Assembly: GCA_030248215.1 (NCBI GenBank)
Contig: JASANG010002922.1
Location: forward strand, 186,001 to 250,000
Reading direction: 5' to 3'
Source of the DNA: Enoplolaimus lenunculus
Taxonomy: Eukaryota > Nematoda > Enoplea > Enoplida > Thoracostomopsidae
DNA: 64,000 nt
Part shown: positions 34,199-46,165 of the stretch, piece by piece
Layout of the letters: each line of letters begins with the position of its first letter
Position numbering within the stretch: the stretch's first letter is position 1
Position numbers and translations under genes: made by a program
The notes under the pieces: model-generated
What the model saw: only the letters and a program-made list of their open reading frames with translations
What the model was told of the DNA's origin: nothing
The model's database searches: none

Positions 34199-34647
34199 TG
34201 GTCCAAATCAGTTTTGCTCGCCCGGAAAAACATCTCTACTCTTGTCTTCAATACTAAATGTAAACACTACTGAAATAAAATCGTATTGTCAGTGCGGCGG
34301 ATTTAGAAATTTTTGGCGGTGACGGGATATTCGCAGGGAGCGACCGTACATAAAATTACCGGATACCGGAACCCGGTAGTAAATTTTGCAATGCATCCGA
34401 ATCACTTAGATTCAAGCACTGCGGGTTTGTGTGGCTCAAATGTAGACATACGTCTGCTGAATTATTTAACTTAATTGTTAGCTTGGGTTGTTCATTCTGA
34501 TTCAGTATCAATAAATTTAGTGTCTTGACTTGCCAGGAAATGCAGTTGCAACAAAATGTTTGATATTAAGATATGTAAAAGCAGTTGTATGATATCCGAA
34601 TTCACAACCACAAACAACTCGTATCCGGTATACTTATACAAGATACT

Positions 34648-34791
34648 GGGCCCATGTATAGAACAGGGCCGAAACAGTATTATAAGCATATTCCTAAGCC
34701 ATAAGCCTAAAGCAAAAAATTAGTCTAAGCTTAAACTGACTCTATTATAGCCCCTCCGGAAAACCATCCGGCCCTGTTCTATACATGGGCC
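34648..34791. mobile_element. MITE family C, copy
   Basis: Clean inverted ends: GGGCCCATGTATAGAACAGG and CCTGTTCTATACATGGGC. Very short interior with one or two CCTAAG units, so the array length varies among copies. Confidence 0.82.
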
Positions 34792-35029
34792 GAATACTGG
34801 AACATGACACGAACTTCGGTTTTTGCCTGATATTAAATCGGAACCGGATATCCGGCAACATCCTAACTATGCCACAAATTACAGCGAAAAAACGCTAGCG
34901 AGCGATGCATGCGACGAGCCAAAGCAAGTTTATATACTACCAAATCTTACCACAAAATTATGATAATCTCTGGGCCCCCCGACGCGCAACACAACAACAA
35001 AAAAAAAAACAAAAAAAAAAAAAACACCA

Positions 35030-35073
<44 letters not shown>
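35030..35073. repeat. Homopolymer C tract of about 42 bases after an A-rich run
   Basis: 34996-35029 is A-rich (AAAAAC type), then uninterrupted C from 35032 to 35073, then a GC-rich stretch GCCGCGCGCCGGCGTCCGCG. Poly-Pro and poly-Gly frames across it are artefacts. Confidence 0.95.
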
Positions 35074-35446
35074 ATTTGCCGTGCCGCGCGCCGGCGTCCG
35101 CGGCGTGCGGCGGCGCTCAGCGGGTATAGCGCAATCCTTACAAACCATCCCGGACTGCACAACGCAGAATGTAGCTGCGATCATTCGTTTGCGATCGACT
35201 TTCATTGTTTAATACAAATACCAAACATTTTCAACTACGAAAGTGACCAAAACAGAACCATTAACGCAGACATTTTATGGTGTTGGCCCTGCCGACCAAA
35301 CCAAATCCCACCCTGGTAGCCGCACGTGAATTTTATAGACACTTTGAAGCCATACATATTTAAAGATTGTAATGTTTCTGTAAAATGTCGTGTTGAGCGA
35401 TATCATAAATTGTAAAGCCAACGTTTTATCGTATCAATTTTATATA

Positions 35447-35600
35447 CATATACATACATATATATAAATATATATTATATATTATATATGAATATATTAT
35501 ATATATGTATATATTATATATGTATAATATATACAATATATATTATATATAATATGTATACATATTATATATAATATATATATATTTTACACGAACTATA
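35447..35600. repeat. TA-rich microsatellite
   Basis: ATATATAT with interspersed TATATTATA over about 150 bp; self-complementary. Confidence 0.9.
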
Positions 35601-36081
35601 TATAAATCGGGTAACTTTAAAATTTCGTAGGGAACACACTTGCTAAAACTTACACTTCGATGTGTCATATATTCAAATGTTTAGCCATAAATTGCACTTC
35701 AAGGCACAAATTCAAATTTATTAACCAAAAGGTTCGATTTTTTTTTCAACTAAACGTAGCGTAATTTGACTTTAAGCAGCGTTTATATATATGTCACCCA
35801 GGTTTTGCGAAATTCTTAATTGAACGGCTACAGTGGCGGATTCCGTGTCTCGTTGTGAGAGAGAGATACATTTCCTGGTTTAAGCTGAATTACAAATGCT
35901 AGAATAAAACATTCGGACAACGCAAAATTTGTCTCTGAAAATACAGACAAATTTTAAGCGATTAAACAACAAAACAGCCCGAATATAATTTTTTTCAAAA
36001 TTTCAAATTAAAATTTCGATAAATCCACAAATCGGTCAATGCGTTGAACAGCGAGCCCGTGTTGCGTCTGGCAACTATTAA

Positions 36082-36344
36082 CCTCTTCTCACATTAAGTT
36101 GCCTGTAGGCAACTCAGCGCAGTGTATATACGTTAAATAGTATAGATCGCACCGTGTTTAACAATTGCAACACGTATACATAGTACTAAATCACCACAAG
36201 ACGTGAGAGCCCCCTCGGGCTCGAGCGTCAAGCTCCTATAGCTGAGTGGTGATGGTATACGCCTCCCACTCCAGTCACTGGAGTTCGAATCCTAGCATAA
36301 AAGTAGGTCTCAGGGGAAATATAAAATATTCATGTGAGAAAGAG
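36082..36344 (+). mobile_element. piggyBac-type MITE with tRNA-Gly-like core, copy 1
   Basis: 263 bp flanked by TTAA on both sides (36078-36081 and 36345-36348), the piggyBac target site. Inverted ends CCTCTTCTCACAT and ATGTGAGAAAGAG. Inside, 36238-36295 reads TAGCTGAGTGGTGATGGTA (box A region), GCCTCCCAC (anticodon-loop-like, CCC) and GGAGTTCGAATCC (box B), as in tRNA-Gly. The DNA element and the RNA polymerase III promoter-like core are thus one unit. A second, about 90% identical copy stands at 59057-59316. Confidence 0.83.
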
Positions 36345-37082
36345 TTAAGCGTAAACCGAAGCATAACGCAAAAACATGTGAGGAAATACGTCAACAAGAG
36401 CCCATCTTCTAAGCCTAAAGCCTAAGCTTGTCAGTCTGTAAGTTCAACGTCTCCCTGCCTTCCGGCAGGCCATGTTCAGGCTCCTATAATTAACATGACG
36501 TAACCTTGAATAACCAGAAGTACAGGAGGCTCTTGAACGCTAATTCAGTTTGTTTTAGTCAAAATATTAGCAAATATTTGCACCGTATGTGTGAACTAAA
36601 AAATGAAAAAATGACAAAAAAACTAGAAAAATTATCTCTTTTTCTATTAATACTTATATTTACATCGCGAAAAACGCATAAAATATTTTATATTAAAAGT
36701 GTTGGTGGCACAAACCTCGTTACCTGTCACCTACTCCAACAAAAAATAGCGATAAAGTGAATATATAAGACGAATTGGACCACGAAGTATAGAATCGGTA
36801 AACAAATGTAATAAAAAATAGAGTTTTAACACAAAAAATGTGTTAAAATTATTGTTAGAAACGTTGTCTTCAAAATTTGCATTAAAATTTTAACACATGT
36901 ATTAAGAATAGAACGGTGCGATGGATGTAGCAATACTTTGCACTGCAACTGCGAGTTGTGCGGTGAGGTAGAAGGCCACCTCCATAAGGGTCGTTACTGC
37001 CTCCGCTGGCCACAAATATTCCTCCGTTGGCACTGAAAGATTTTTTAATGTTAGGATAATAACGCTTGTATCCTCTATATAT

Positions 37083-37302
37083 CTGGACGCAAAAAATGAT
37101 GAGTCAAATTGTCTCTCTCCAAAATAGGATCTACGGGACTACTACTTACACAAACTGAGTCAAATTCGACTCCGCGATAGTCAAACGTGCGACTCGTCAG
37201 TGAGTTGAATATGACTCTAACCGAGTGGAATTTGACTCAGTTTGTATAGTCTCGTAGAACCTATTTCGGAGAGTGTCAACTTGAGTCACCTTTTTTGCAG
37301 TG
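37083..37302. mobile_element. Hairpin MITE family A, copy 5
   Basis: Palindrome with GATGAGTCAAATTG at the left and TTTTTTGCAGTG at the right, in the intergenic repeat region. Confidence 0.8.
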
Positions 37303-37836
37303 TACTTTCCCCCCTCAAGGGTTAAAACCATTCCTGGCAGCGGACTCTTTGTGGTGCTGATGTGACTAATTCACAAATACCGTAACACGCAATATTAATT
37401 GTGTTGTTGATGGTAATCACTTTTTGGTTTAAAAAATAAAATTACACAATTTTTAAGCAGCATTTTTATAATGAATTCTAACGAAAAATGTAAAAAATGT
37501 GTTTAAAATTACAGGCAATTTTGCATTCATATACGCTTAAATTTGTGATTCACCGACAGAAATTGAACCTAATTATGGATTATAGAATGCTTTTAATTGA
37601 GAAAATAAATGAAACGCAAAAACTGCAAAAAGTGACACTTTATAGGTTTATACTGCCTAAAAACAAAATATTTTACTCAATTTATATACGATTAAAACTA
37701 TAGGAACCAGATATGCTTGCTTAAGTAGTTGGTCACTAAATCTGAACAACAGGCGTGGCAAAAAAATTTTCATACCTGCGGGCCAATTTAACATCAAAAT
37801 TCCAGGACCAAGTTACGGTTATCAGTCCACCAATTA

Positions 37837-38090
37837 GACGGTAAATTCCGATGAGTTGACTAATCAACTCAAAGAGCGAATTAGCCATTTCTGGTTATTT
37901 CTCAGTTGAAAACAGTAAACATTAAATTAGCTCTGAGTTGATTTAATTCCGGGTCGGTTAATTAATTAACTCAAAATGAGTTAATTCAATTCGGAATTCT
38001 GAGTTCTGAGAGACCTAATTCAGAACTCAGACTTCTGAGTGGATTCTATACTGATTCTGAGTTAAAATCAACTCACTGGAATTTACAGTG
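37837..38090. mobile_element. MITE family B, copy 1 (TA-flanked)
   Basis: Ends GACGGTAAATTCCGATGAG and CACTGGAATTTACAGTG, TA on both sides. Internal GAGTTGA, AACTCA and GAATTC motifs make it self-complementary. Ends start CACTG like family A, suggesting related transposases. Confidence 0.8.
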
Positions 38091-40020
38091 TACAAGCATT
38101 GAAATTAGTCGATCATGAAGAGAAATCTTCCCATCGACACGTATGCGGCAAAATATCACCTCGTGTCAGATAGCGAACGGTTACTGATATTTAAAGCTCG
38201 TTCTATATATTTTTTTCGAATGTTTTCAAAATGCAATACTTTATGTGCAAAAAAGCAAGCAAAACTGCACAATTTTATGCAAACAGTTTAACGCCCAATA
38301 CAATCGGAGGTTTTCAACGCATAAAATAAAGCTAAACCGAAGCTAAATACTACTAAAGATGTGAGAACCGACTTGTCGGCGTTTATAAGTTTTTCAAGGA
38401 TGCTTTGAAATTGAGAGGTTCAGCGACAAAAATAAGTGGCAAAATTATCGTTTTTAGCTATTAACGAAAAGTTTATTCTACAGTAGGAGAAGCGGTAGGA
38501 TCTATGAGTAGGGGGGCATCGGAAAACTCGAGTTGTCAGCTTTTTGAAATAGAGCTGGTGCTGCGGTTACCCAAAATTCTAATTTCCCGGGTAGTATCCA
38601 AATTTCTCAAAAGCTTAGGCTATTCAGAAGTTTAGGTTTACACTCAGGTTTAGGCTTAAGTTTGAGCCTATGCTTTCGGCTAAAGTTCAAGCGTACGCTT
38701 AGTTTCGCGCATATGCTAGAAAGTCCATAGGCCGACGGATGCAGGGGGGGCAGCCCTTCTGTAGCCAGATTGGCACTTTTATTCCCCTACAATTGAGAAA
38801 CTTGCTCGCAGTGCCTGAGCAGACACGGGTGACGGTTCCCCGAAACTCGCGAGCGAAGTGAGCGAGAAGCTAGACGCATTTTATTGCCAAAGCACACAGA
38901 AAATTTGTTGCGCAGAATTTTGGGCGAAACCCCTAACCAACTATGAAATTTTCAGATATCGGAACACAAATTTGCACTGTACGTTTGATTTGAACCCTGA
39001 AAAAAATTTGCACTCGGCAGACGGTGGGGGATACGTTCCCCATCCCCCCTGGATCCGCCCGTGATGTTTATTTTTAGGGTTAGTCTTAGGTTTAGGCTTA
39101 GGTTTAGTGATAAGCTCTGGTGGTCAGGTCTCTATAGTTATTATGAGCTTAGGCTTATATATCGCCAGCTCGAAGTTGAGACTAAAGAATAGTTTTTGTG
39201 TTTTTGAACAAAATACAACTGCATACAGGGGTTCTCGACATTTGATACGTTTCGATCACTGGTAAATTTAAAAATACCACAACCCAAATATTCGAAATTT
39301 AGCAACACCATTTGTACGTGACTTTGAGCACTTAAAACTTCATTAAATGTAAACACAAACGACGTAAATTGACTCAAAATAATAGCGATAGGCGACGTGT
39401 GGTAATTTTTAATAAGTTTTACAGCCCAGCGACCGGAGCCCGGCGACGTCCGGCATCGCAGAATAATTTTTAGTAGGTTTTATGGCGTCGCATGCCGGCG
39501 CAAAGCCGAGCGCTGCGACGTTCGACGGACGTGCGACGAGTACAACTCAACCCTTACTATACTTAGACTAAAGTCCAGCTTAGAATCAAACATAATTTAG
39601 ACGTATTAGGCGTCCAAATTTTGTCCAGGATCTAAACCTATTCTACGTACATGGTCCATATCGGTTTTATGAAGCATAATTTGATCCGAAAATGCCTGAA
39701 AAATATTTTCCACGTAACATTTAAACTATACAAATAAAAACAAACAGTTTTGTAGAAATTTTATATCGGAAAAACCTGGTTGAAAATGAAATTTTACGAT
39801 ATGAAATTGTGAAAACTTCCGGGCCGAAATTCTGCATTCGAAACGGTTATTCATAAATATATTTAGCTTGAACAGGTTGACTGTTGAAATAGTATACCTG
39901 TGCAAGCAATATTTCCAATGAATAAAAAAATTACTTGTGAGTAGGCTTAGGCTTTGGTTCAAGTTTTACGTTTAGAATAGGGCTTACCTTAGAATAAGCC
40001 TTATTGGGTTTTCCTAGACT
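38091..40020. other. Intergenic repeat debris
   Basis: Contains TTAGG-type remnants (38610-38720, 39075-39160, 39940-40010) and a GCGAGCGAAGTGAGCGAG block at 38852-38870, whose shorter kin lie at 22027, 27823, 47803 and 50184, often followed by GACGCATTTTA. That points to one further dispersed family whose ends I could not define. Confidence 0.45.
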
Positions 40021-41093
40021 GCTGTAGTGATCTGAATAAGAGGGGATTGACTGATATTTTATTTATTTCGCCTTTCACCTTTCCAAAGTGTACCCCCATC
40101 GTTGTTTGGCTTCTGAATATTATTTATTTTTGAACCCAGTTCAACGTTTTGGACAACAAACATTTAACTTAGCTTGGAATTTCCTATGGATTAAGATAGT
40201 TACATTATAGGAATATACTTTTAATTTAAAACTTGAGTAAGTGCTGCTAGTGAACCTAATTCTGTACTGTTGTGACCAGAATAAAAGGATCCCCTGTTGT
40301 TGTTCGGTTACGGACAGTTATTTATTTTTAACCCGTCCACTGCCGCACTTCGTTTCTGATATATCACTGGAAAAAATGGGGAGTCAAATTGACTCTCTGA
40401 GAAATAGGCTTTTCCTGACTACACAAACTGAGTCAAAATTCGACTCCGCCAGAGTCAAATTCGATTCACTGAATCGCTCAGTGAGGTGAATTTGACTTTG
40501 TCGGAGTCGAATTTGACTCAGTTCGTGTAGTCAGGAAAAGCCTATTACCAAGAGAGTCAATTTGATTCCCCATTTTTTACAGTGCAGTATAGCAACTATC
40601 CGTTTAATTAAACGTTTATTTGTCCTGTTTCAATAGTTTGAGCGATAATGCACCGTTATAATTTAGGAATATACTTTAAAAACTTAAGTATGCTTTAAAT
40701 TTTCGAACTCAACTTTAATTTGGTCGTGGAGTCTTTTATGCACTAAAATTTGGGATATTGGTCGTAGAGTTTTTTATGCACTAAAATTTGGGATAAGCGC
40801 ATAAATGACTCCAGGACCAAATAATCTGAGCTTGAAACATTTAAAGCGCATATACTTAAATTTTGAAAGTACATTCCTAAGTGTAAACCTTGCATTATCG
40901 CTCAAGCTTTATTGACACAAGGCAAATAATCGTTTAATTCAACGGATAATTGCACTACCAGATATACATCAGTAACGACGGGCGGCGGAGCGTGAGTTAA
41001 AATTAAATAACAGTCCGTAACCGAATAACAAGGGGGGTACCCTCTGGAGAGCCCAAATAAATATCAGCCCCTCTCTTATTCGGGTCGCTACAG
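40021..41093. mobile_element. Large fold-back element of family E
   Basis: Two arms of family E face each other: the left starts CTGTAGTGATCTGAATAAG, the right ends TTATTCGGGTCGCTACAG. Both arms contain GCGATAATGC and the GGTTACGGAC block, in opposite orientation, with the axis near 40760. A family A MITE (40365-40584) has inserted into the left arm. Confidence 0.72.
40365..40584. mobile_element. Hairpin MITE family A, copy 6, nested
   Basis: Ends CACTGGAAAAAATGGGG and inverse. It is inserted into the left half of the larger GTAGTGACCC fold-back element at 40021-41093, so it is younger than that element. Confidence 0.83.
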
Positions 41094-41979
41094 TACTGAA
41101 CTTTATCCCGGAAACAATGACGCAACCAATGGATAATTGAAGTTCGTCACTAATAAGGAACTCAGCGACTCTTTTAACCTTTCCCTTTCATATTCGGGTA
41201 ACAGCAAAGCCTGAGCTTAAGCCTTATAACTCTAAATGTGGAAGAAAGTGTACAAGAGCGCCTTAACCTGTTTTTATTTGTCATTGAAACGTTCCATTAA
41301 ATTAACATAACATCATTTTAATGTGAATTAAGTTACTGAATTATGCGAACAGCAGTTTCGATGCCGCACCAAACAGGTGTGTTTCACACGTGTTTTTACA
41401 AGCCAAAATGCCGGAGTGAGTCAGATTTGTTCATAGACGCAGCAGGCAAAGGCGGGAACCGGCTCCCTCCAGAGGGTTATACTGCGCTCGTGATGGTTTC
41501 TCAACCACGGCGTATGTTACCCCGCCGTTGGTGGTCGCCGTCATTCGATACGCTTGCGGATCCAGAGGCAGGCGGAAGGCGCAGGCCTCCATCAGAATTT
41601 TTTGTGATAAAGTGGTAAGTCCTTACTTACAATTTCCAACCCTATCAAAAATTGGCACATATATAGCGTACAGTGAGAGTTTCGTTTCATGAAACCTTTG
41701 TTCCAGCTCGTCCCTCCCCACCGTCAGAAACTTCTAGATCCGCCGCTGGTTGGATAACTGTAGCAGCAATTCAGAAAATTTGCAGTGCTGTGTAAACTCC
41801 AATGAGTTGATTTCAGCTCAGAATGAGTTGAATCGCACAGTCTGAGTTAGGGCTAAAAGTTGATTTAACGCGATGTAAAAGTTAATTTGAATCTCCGTGT
41901 TCTCCAGGCTGCGATCATTTTTGCTAACATAGGGGATAAGGCTCATATATCATATAACACAAGAGTGTTACACTGAGTA
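41094..41979. other. Intergenic, one GC-richer open stretch of unknown nature
   Basis: 41343-41615 is open on the plus strand for 91 codons and ends next to a GTAAGT, with base composition richer in GC than its surroundings. No domain is recognised and no neighbouring exon of matching phase was found, so I do not call it a gene. Confidence 0.35.
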
Positions 41980-42224
41980 CACTGTAAATTCCAATGAGTT
42001 GATTAATCAATTCAGCTAGCGAGTTGGTTATTTGTGAATAAATATCAGTAAACATTAACTCACTATGAGTTGATTCTCACTCTCAGTTGACTTGACTCTG
42101 GGTAGTTGATTATTAATTCTGAATGAGCTGAATCAACTCAAAAATCTGAGTTCTGATAGTCCTAACTCAGACTGAGGGATTTCACTCATTCTGAGTTAAA
42201 ACCAACTCACTGAAATTTACAGTG
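41980..42224. mobile_element. MITE family B, copy 2
   Basis: Ends CACTGTAAATTCCAATGAG and CTCACTGAAATTTACAGTG. A shortened relative lies at about 41792-41880, beginning CTGTGTAAACTCCAATGAG. Confidence 0.82.
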
Positions 42225-43318
42225 ATACGTTTCGTTACAAAGGAATACCCTACGCTCGTTTTGATTTGATTTTGGGCAACCCAAATCCATTTACAAGAGG
42301 CTTTCAAATGTATATATACGATGAATAATGAGTATGTATGGTTTAGTAGTTGCTGTATAAACGGCTCAGATAATTACATTTTAAAAAGGCTAAACTCCTA
42401 CTCATAAAACAGGAACTGTAAAACTGCGATAGAGTCGAGCAATCACCCACCAGAGTTGTACGGCACGAATACATCGCGTGCCGGCTTCAGAGTCATCATC
42501 GACTTTTATGCTTTTGGTTCATATTCTAACGCGAACAATATGCTGAATTTCGAACTCACCATGACCTCGATCCAAAGTTATACTGGACATATCACCAACT
42601 GGTGATTAGGTGCTACACACATTTGAGAATATGGGCTTTTATACGAAAAGATGCCGCATTGCGAATAGCAAAAACTATTAAACTATAAATGTCGAAAATT
42701 TTCATACGCCGTATTAAAACCATAAAAGCATTTTAGATCTGTTTGTTTAGCTGTTTTGTATTGGTATATATGCAAACTGCTTGTAAAAAATTGAATTAAA
42801 TATATACCATTTAAAAAATAAAAAATATAGTCAAAGTGGTATTCGGTTACATGCGGCAAAACATGGTCAAATATCATGACACCAACGAAACATGCATGAG
42901 ACATGTCGATGGAACTTGTACTTTCATAGACCTTAAGCTTTCATATTTTGAAAATCAAATTGCTTGCATGAAATAAAAATTAAGAATCCTTTCAACGTAT
43001 TACTGTTGCGTAGATAGAATATTGGATTATAAATGACCAGTTAACATTTTGGTCAGCCATTTGTGTACATTTTTAGTTTAAAAGCAAATAAAAATAGCTT
43101 TAAAAGCAAAATTTATTTAATAAAAAGGTACTGGAATTGCTGTGAAGCGTATACATTTGCCGAGAAACGACCACAACACTCTCAAATCTGCTAGAAAAAC
43201 GGGCAGCAGGAACAGCTTCAAGGAAAACGGGCAGCAGGAGCAGCTTCAAAGGTTACATTGTAGCTGGAATAATGTAACTATTGACCAGGTTTGATCCTAA
43301 ATACGCTCTTCGTTACGT

Positions 43319-43397
43319 TTACTTTTAGTAGGCTTACACTTAGGTTTTGAAATAAGCTTATATACTATCGCTCCGGCTCTGTTCTATAGTTGGGCCC
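43319..43397. mobile_element. MITE family C, fragment
   Basis: Right end CGGCTCTGTTCTATAGTTGGGCC with a little TTAGG sequence before it; the left end is missing. Confidence 0.55.
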
Positions 43398-43539
43398 TAT
43401 CTGGAAAAGTGAGAACACGACTGTACTCGGGACACCTTGAAGCCTCCATTTTTGCGTAAGAAATATAACAGCTTCAAAGTTTACGTTGTCTCACGGAAAA
43501 TAAGACAGATTGGAATGCATAGATGCCTTTTTTTCTTTT

Positions 43540-43966
43540 AACAGTGGAAATCGTGAATGGTTGCCACTTATACCGTCGTCATTGTAACCAAAGCAAAATT
43601 TCTCGAAAACAGCAATTGTCATTGGTACAGTTTCAGTGCCAAGTAGGAAATGACCTACGTACAGCTGGCAAACAGCCAAAAGCACGCAAACGGGGGCGTC
43701 CTTCGAATGAAAGCAGTGTTGTTGAGTCAGAACCTACAACTGGAAGAGGTAGGAAAGCGGTTACTCCTATGCCAACGGCTGGCGCAAGGTTTGACAACGT
43801 TGGTCATTTTCCGAAATTCCAAGAAAATAAAGGAAAATGTCGGTTAATATGTGCGCGAATTTCTGAACGGAAACCCGGTTACAGTCATATCCAATGCTCT
43901 AAATGCGGAGCTTATTTGTGTCTCGTCAAGGGTAAAAATTCCTTTACGGATTTTCATGCAAAATGA
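43540..43966 (+). pseudogene. piggyBac-like transposase, C-terminal part
   Basis: Open frame ending TGA/TAA-free until 43966, about 140 codons. It starts after a strong acceptor-like tract (TTTTTTTCTTTTAACAG, ending at 43539) with EIVNGCHLYRRHCNQSKI, the 'N-x-x-x-LY' helix before the end of the DDE domain, then a basic KARKRGRPSNE linker and a cysteine-rich tail GKCRLIC, GYSHIQCSKCGAYLCL and FTDFHAK, typical of the piggyBac C-terminal zinc-binding domain. The catalytic DDE part was not found upstream. So it is a truncated transposon or the last exon of a transposon-derived gene. It could be kin of the TTAA-flanked MITEs above. Confidence 0.7.
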
Positions 43967-44854
43967 AATGTTACTGTATAAATTCGCTGCGTATTTTGAA
44001 ACGAATTCTTTTGCTTTGTGTTGCTGCTGTAGCTCGTTCTAAACTTATGAAGTGAAATTTTTATCATTTTAGGTGCGTTTATATTGAAAAATGACCTCTT
44101 GGGCTTTCGTTTACAGTGTTTTATCGGTGATCGTTCAAGTAATATGTAGCAAACATTGACTAAATTGTAGCACTAAATGAAATTCTCTGGCTCATTATTG
44201 GATAAATATAGGTATATTGGTTGATAATGCGACAATAAACGTTTGGTAGCATAATATGGCAAATTATTCCCAATTATGATCCATGCACAAAGTTGCTCTA
44301 GAGCAACTTTTTGAAATTGAATCATGTTGGAGTACAGCGTGCTGAGTTGGTTTGTTGTCATATTCTGATGTTACACGTCATATTACTAACGAATATTAAA
44401 TTTTCTATTGCCTATTTAGAATTCATGAGCGAAAGGGTTAAAGTAATTCTGAACGAAGTAAAAAAACAAATTGATACTCAAAGAATAAAAAATAAACTCA
44501 TATCCAACCTAAACTTCACTAAGAGCTTATTAAACCAAAGCATACACCTTTACTTAACGCTAGGATTCTATTGTTTTGTAGGTCTCAATAGAACTTCTTC
44601 ACCAACAAATGATTGATCTTGCCAGAAACTTGAAAAATGACACAATTTTGAGCTGTCTTGTGTGCTTATGTGAAATAATATAGCTAGTAGCGTGCGAGTC
44701 TAAAGTTATGGATAAAAATTTTCATCCAACTTGAGCAAAAATCACCACGTACGTATATCTTAATGTAATTTCTGTAAGACTTCGAGTGCCCGTGTGGAAG
44801 TAAACAATTTTGTTGTGAAACAGTGTAAACGAAGCGTGTCAGGTGTGGAGATGT

Positions 44855-45055
44855 AACATGTTGGTACTAACGGTCTGCACGACCCCTGTTTGAAGTTTTG
44901 CCGATAGTTAATTACCACGCCGGGAATCGAACCTCGGCCCTCTTGCGCTCGAGCCAAGCATGCTACCACTACACTACGCGGTCATTGCAACAACTTCTTG
45001 TACCGGTATATGTGCACAGGCATGGCAACATTTGCTTTACATACAGTTACGTGCA
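44855..45055 (-). repeat. tRNA-derived SINE-like repeat, family S2 copy 1
   Basis: The minus strand shows GCGTAGTGTAGTGGTAGCAT (box A) and CCGAGGTTCGATTCCCGGCG (box B) about 40 bp apart, with TTGGCTCGAGCGCAAG between. The second copy, near-identical, follows at 45160-45350. Confidence 0.7.
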
Positions 45056-45159
45056 CACATACCGATATCCCTCTTTTTACAGGTGGTCGTCCCGGACCGT
45101 GAATCCAACTACCTGAATTCATGGGCTTGCTGTTTACAGTGCCCGTCTCGGTGGGAACT

Positions 45160-45350
45160 CCATGTTGGTACTATACGGTCTGCACGACCCCTGTTTGAAG
45201 TTTTGCCAAAGTTAATGACCACACCGGGAATCGAACCTCGGCCCTCTTGCGCTCGAGCCAAGCATGCTACCACTACACTACGCGGTCATTGCAACAACTT
45301 TATACCGGTATATGTGCACAGGCATGGCAACATTTGCTTGACATACACGT
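45160..45350 (-). repeat. tRNA-derived SINE-like repeat, family S2 copy 2 (tandem)
   Basis: Same order as 44855-45055, including GGTCTGCACGACCCCTGTTTG and TACCGGTATATGTGCACAGG. Copies lie in direct orientation, 105 bp apart, and are about 90% identical by eye: a recent duplication or two insertions. Confidence 0.7.
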
Positions 45351-45779
45351 AAAAGATGTAATATACGTAAGAAACAAGATTCTGAAATACCTTCGATGTG
45401 CTCATCGAGTTGCTAGTTTCGTATGATGTATAAATAATAAAATCACGCATGCATTTAGTTTCATTTAGCTAACAAAAAATGTTGAAAATGGTTTTTCTCG
45501 ACAAACTGCATCCTACAAAACTATATTTAACGCATGACTAGAACAGATTCCGAACGCTAAGCGCAAATTAAAAACGATACTAAATCTGAACCTAACCGAA
45601 GTATTTTAGGGTTTGCTGTAAGTACGTTTACATCAACTTAAGGTCGACCTGACACAGCGTCGGATCTGTCATTTTCCAATGGGGAGAATACATTTTTTGT
45701 TTTAAAAGTTTATAGTTTTTAAGCATGCTGTACAGTCATGTACATATTTTAATAAATGAGTCTTTAACATTGTGATTAG

Positions 45780-46165
45780 TTGGTTAGGCCAGGATACTAC
45801 GACCGTTTTCTGTGTTTGCAGCTGAAAATGAGGGCATTCGTATTCTTACGAGGTTGCGATTTCGTGACCGACAGATACGCAGTAAAGTGCGCTACCATTG
45901 AGCCACACCACCTCACAATCAGCTGCTGTATATATGCGCAATATGTAGATTATCCATCCAGCGCGCTAGCCACTGAGCCACGCCGCCTCACAATCAACTG
46001 CTGAGTTTTTCTGTGTTTATGCTTTATATGAACCTCAACATTATACACATGAATCTTGGGTCTTCCATGTTTTTACTGCTGCTGCATGTGAAGGCACTAC
46101 ATATGCAGTAGGAACTTTTACCGATGTGCAGCATCAGCATGAAGTTATTGCTTGTCTCTTTGCAT
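45780..46165 (-). repeat. tRNA-like repeat family S3, copy 1
   Basis: The minus strand shows GGTGTGGCTCAATGGTAGCG (box A-like) and, about 40 bp on, GGTCACGAAATCGC (poor box B). The tail is TATGAACCTCAACATTATAC and ACCGATGTGCAGCATCAGCA. The same order recurs at 48690-48965; a fragment of the tail is at 49265-49355. Confidence 0.6.

Noticed and set aside
34905-35319. Poly-proline and poly-glycine frames
   Set aside because: They come from the 42-base C homopolymer; nothing beside it looks coding.
41343-41618. GC-richer 91-codon open frame ending at GTAAGT
   Set aside because: No domain, no partner exon in matching phase, and equally open-looking sequence on the other strand.
44870-45300. Functional tRNA genes
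   Set aside because: Box A and box B are present but the acceptor stem and T stem do not pair well; the repeated context shows tRNA-derived repeats.
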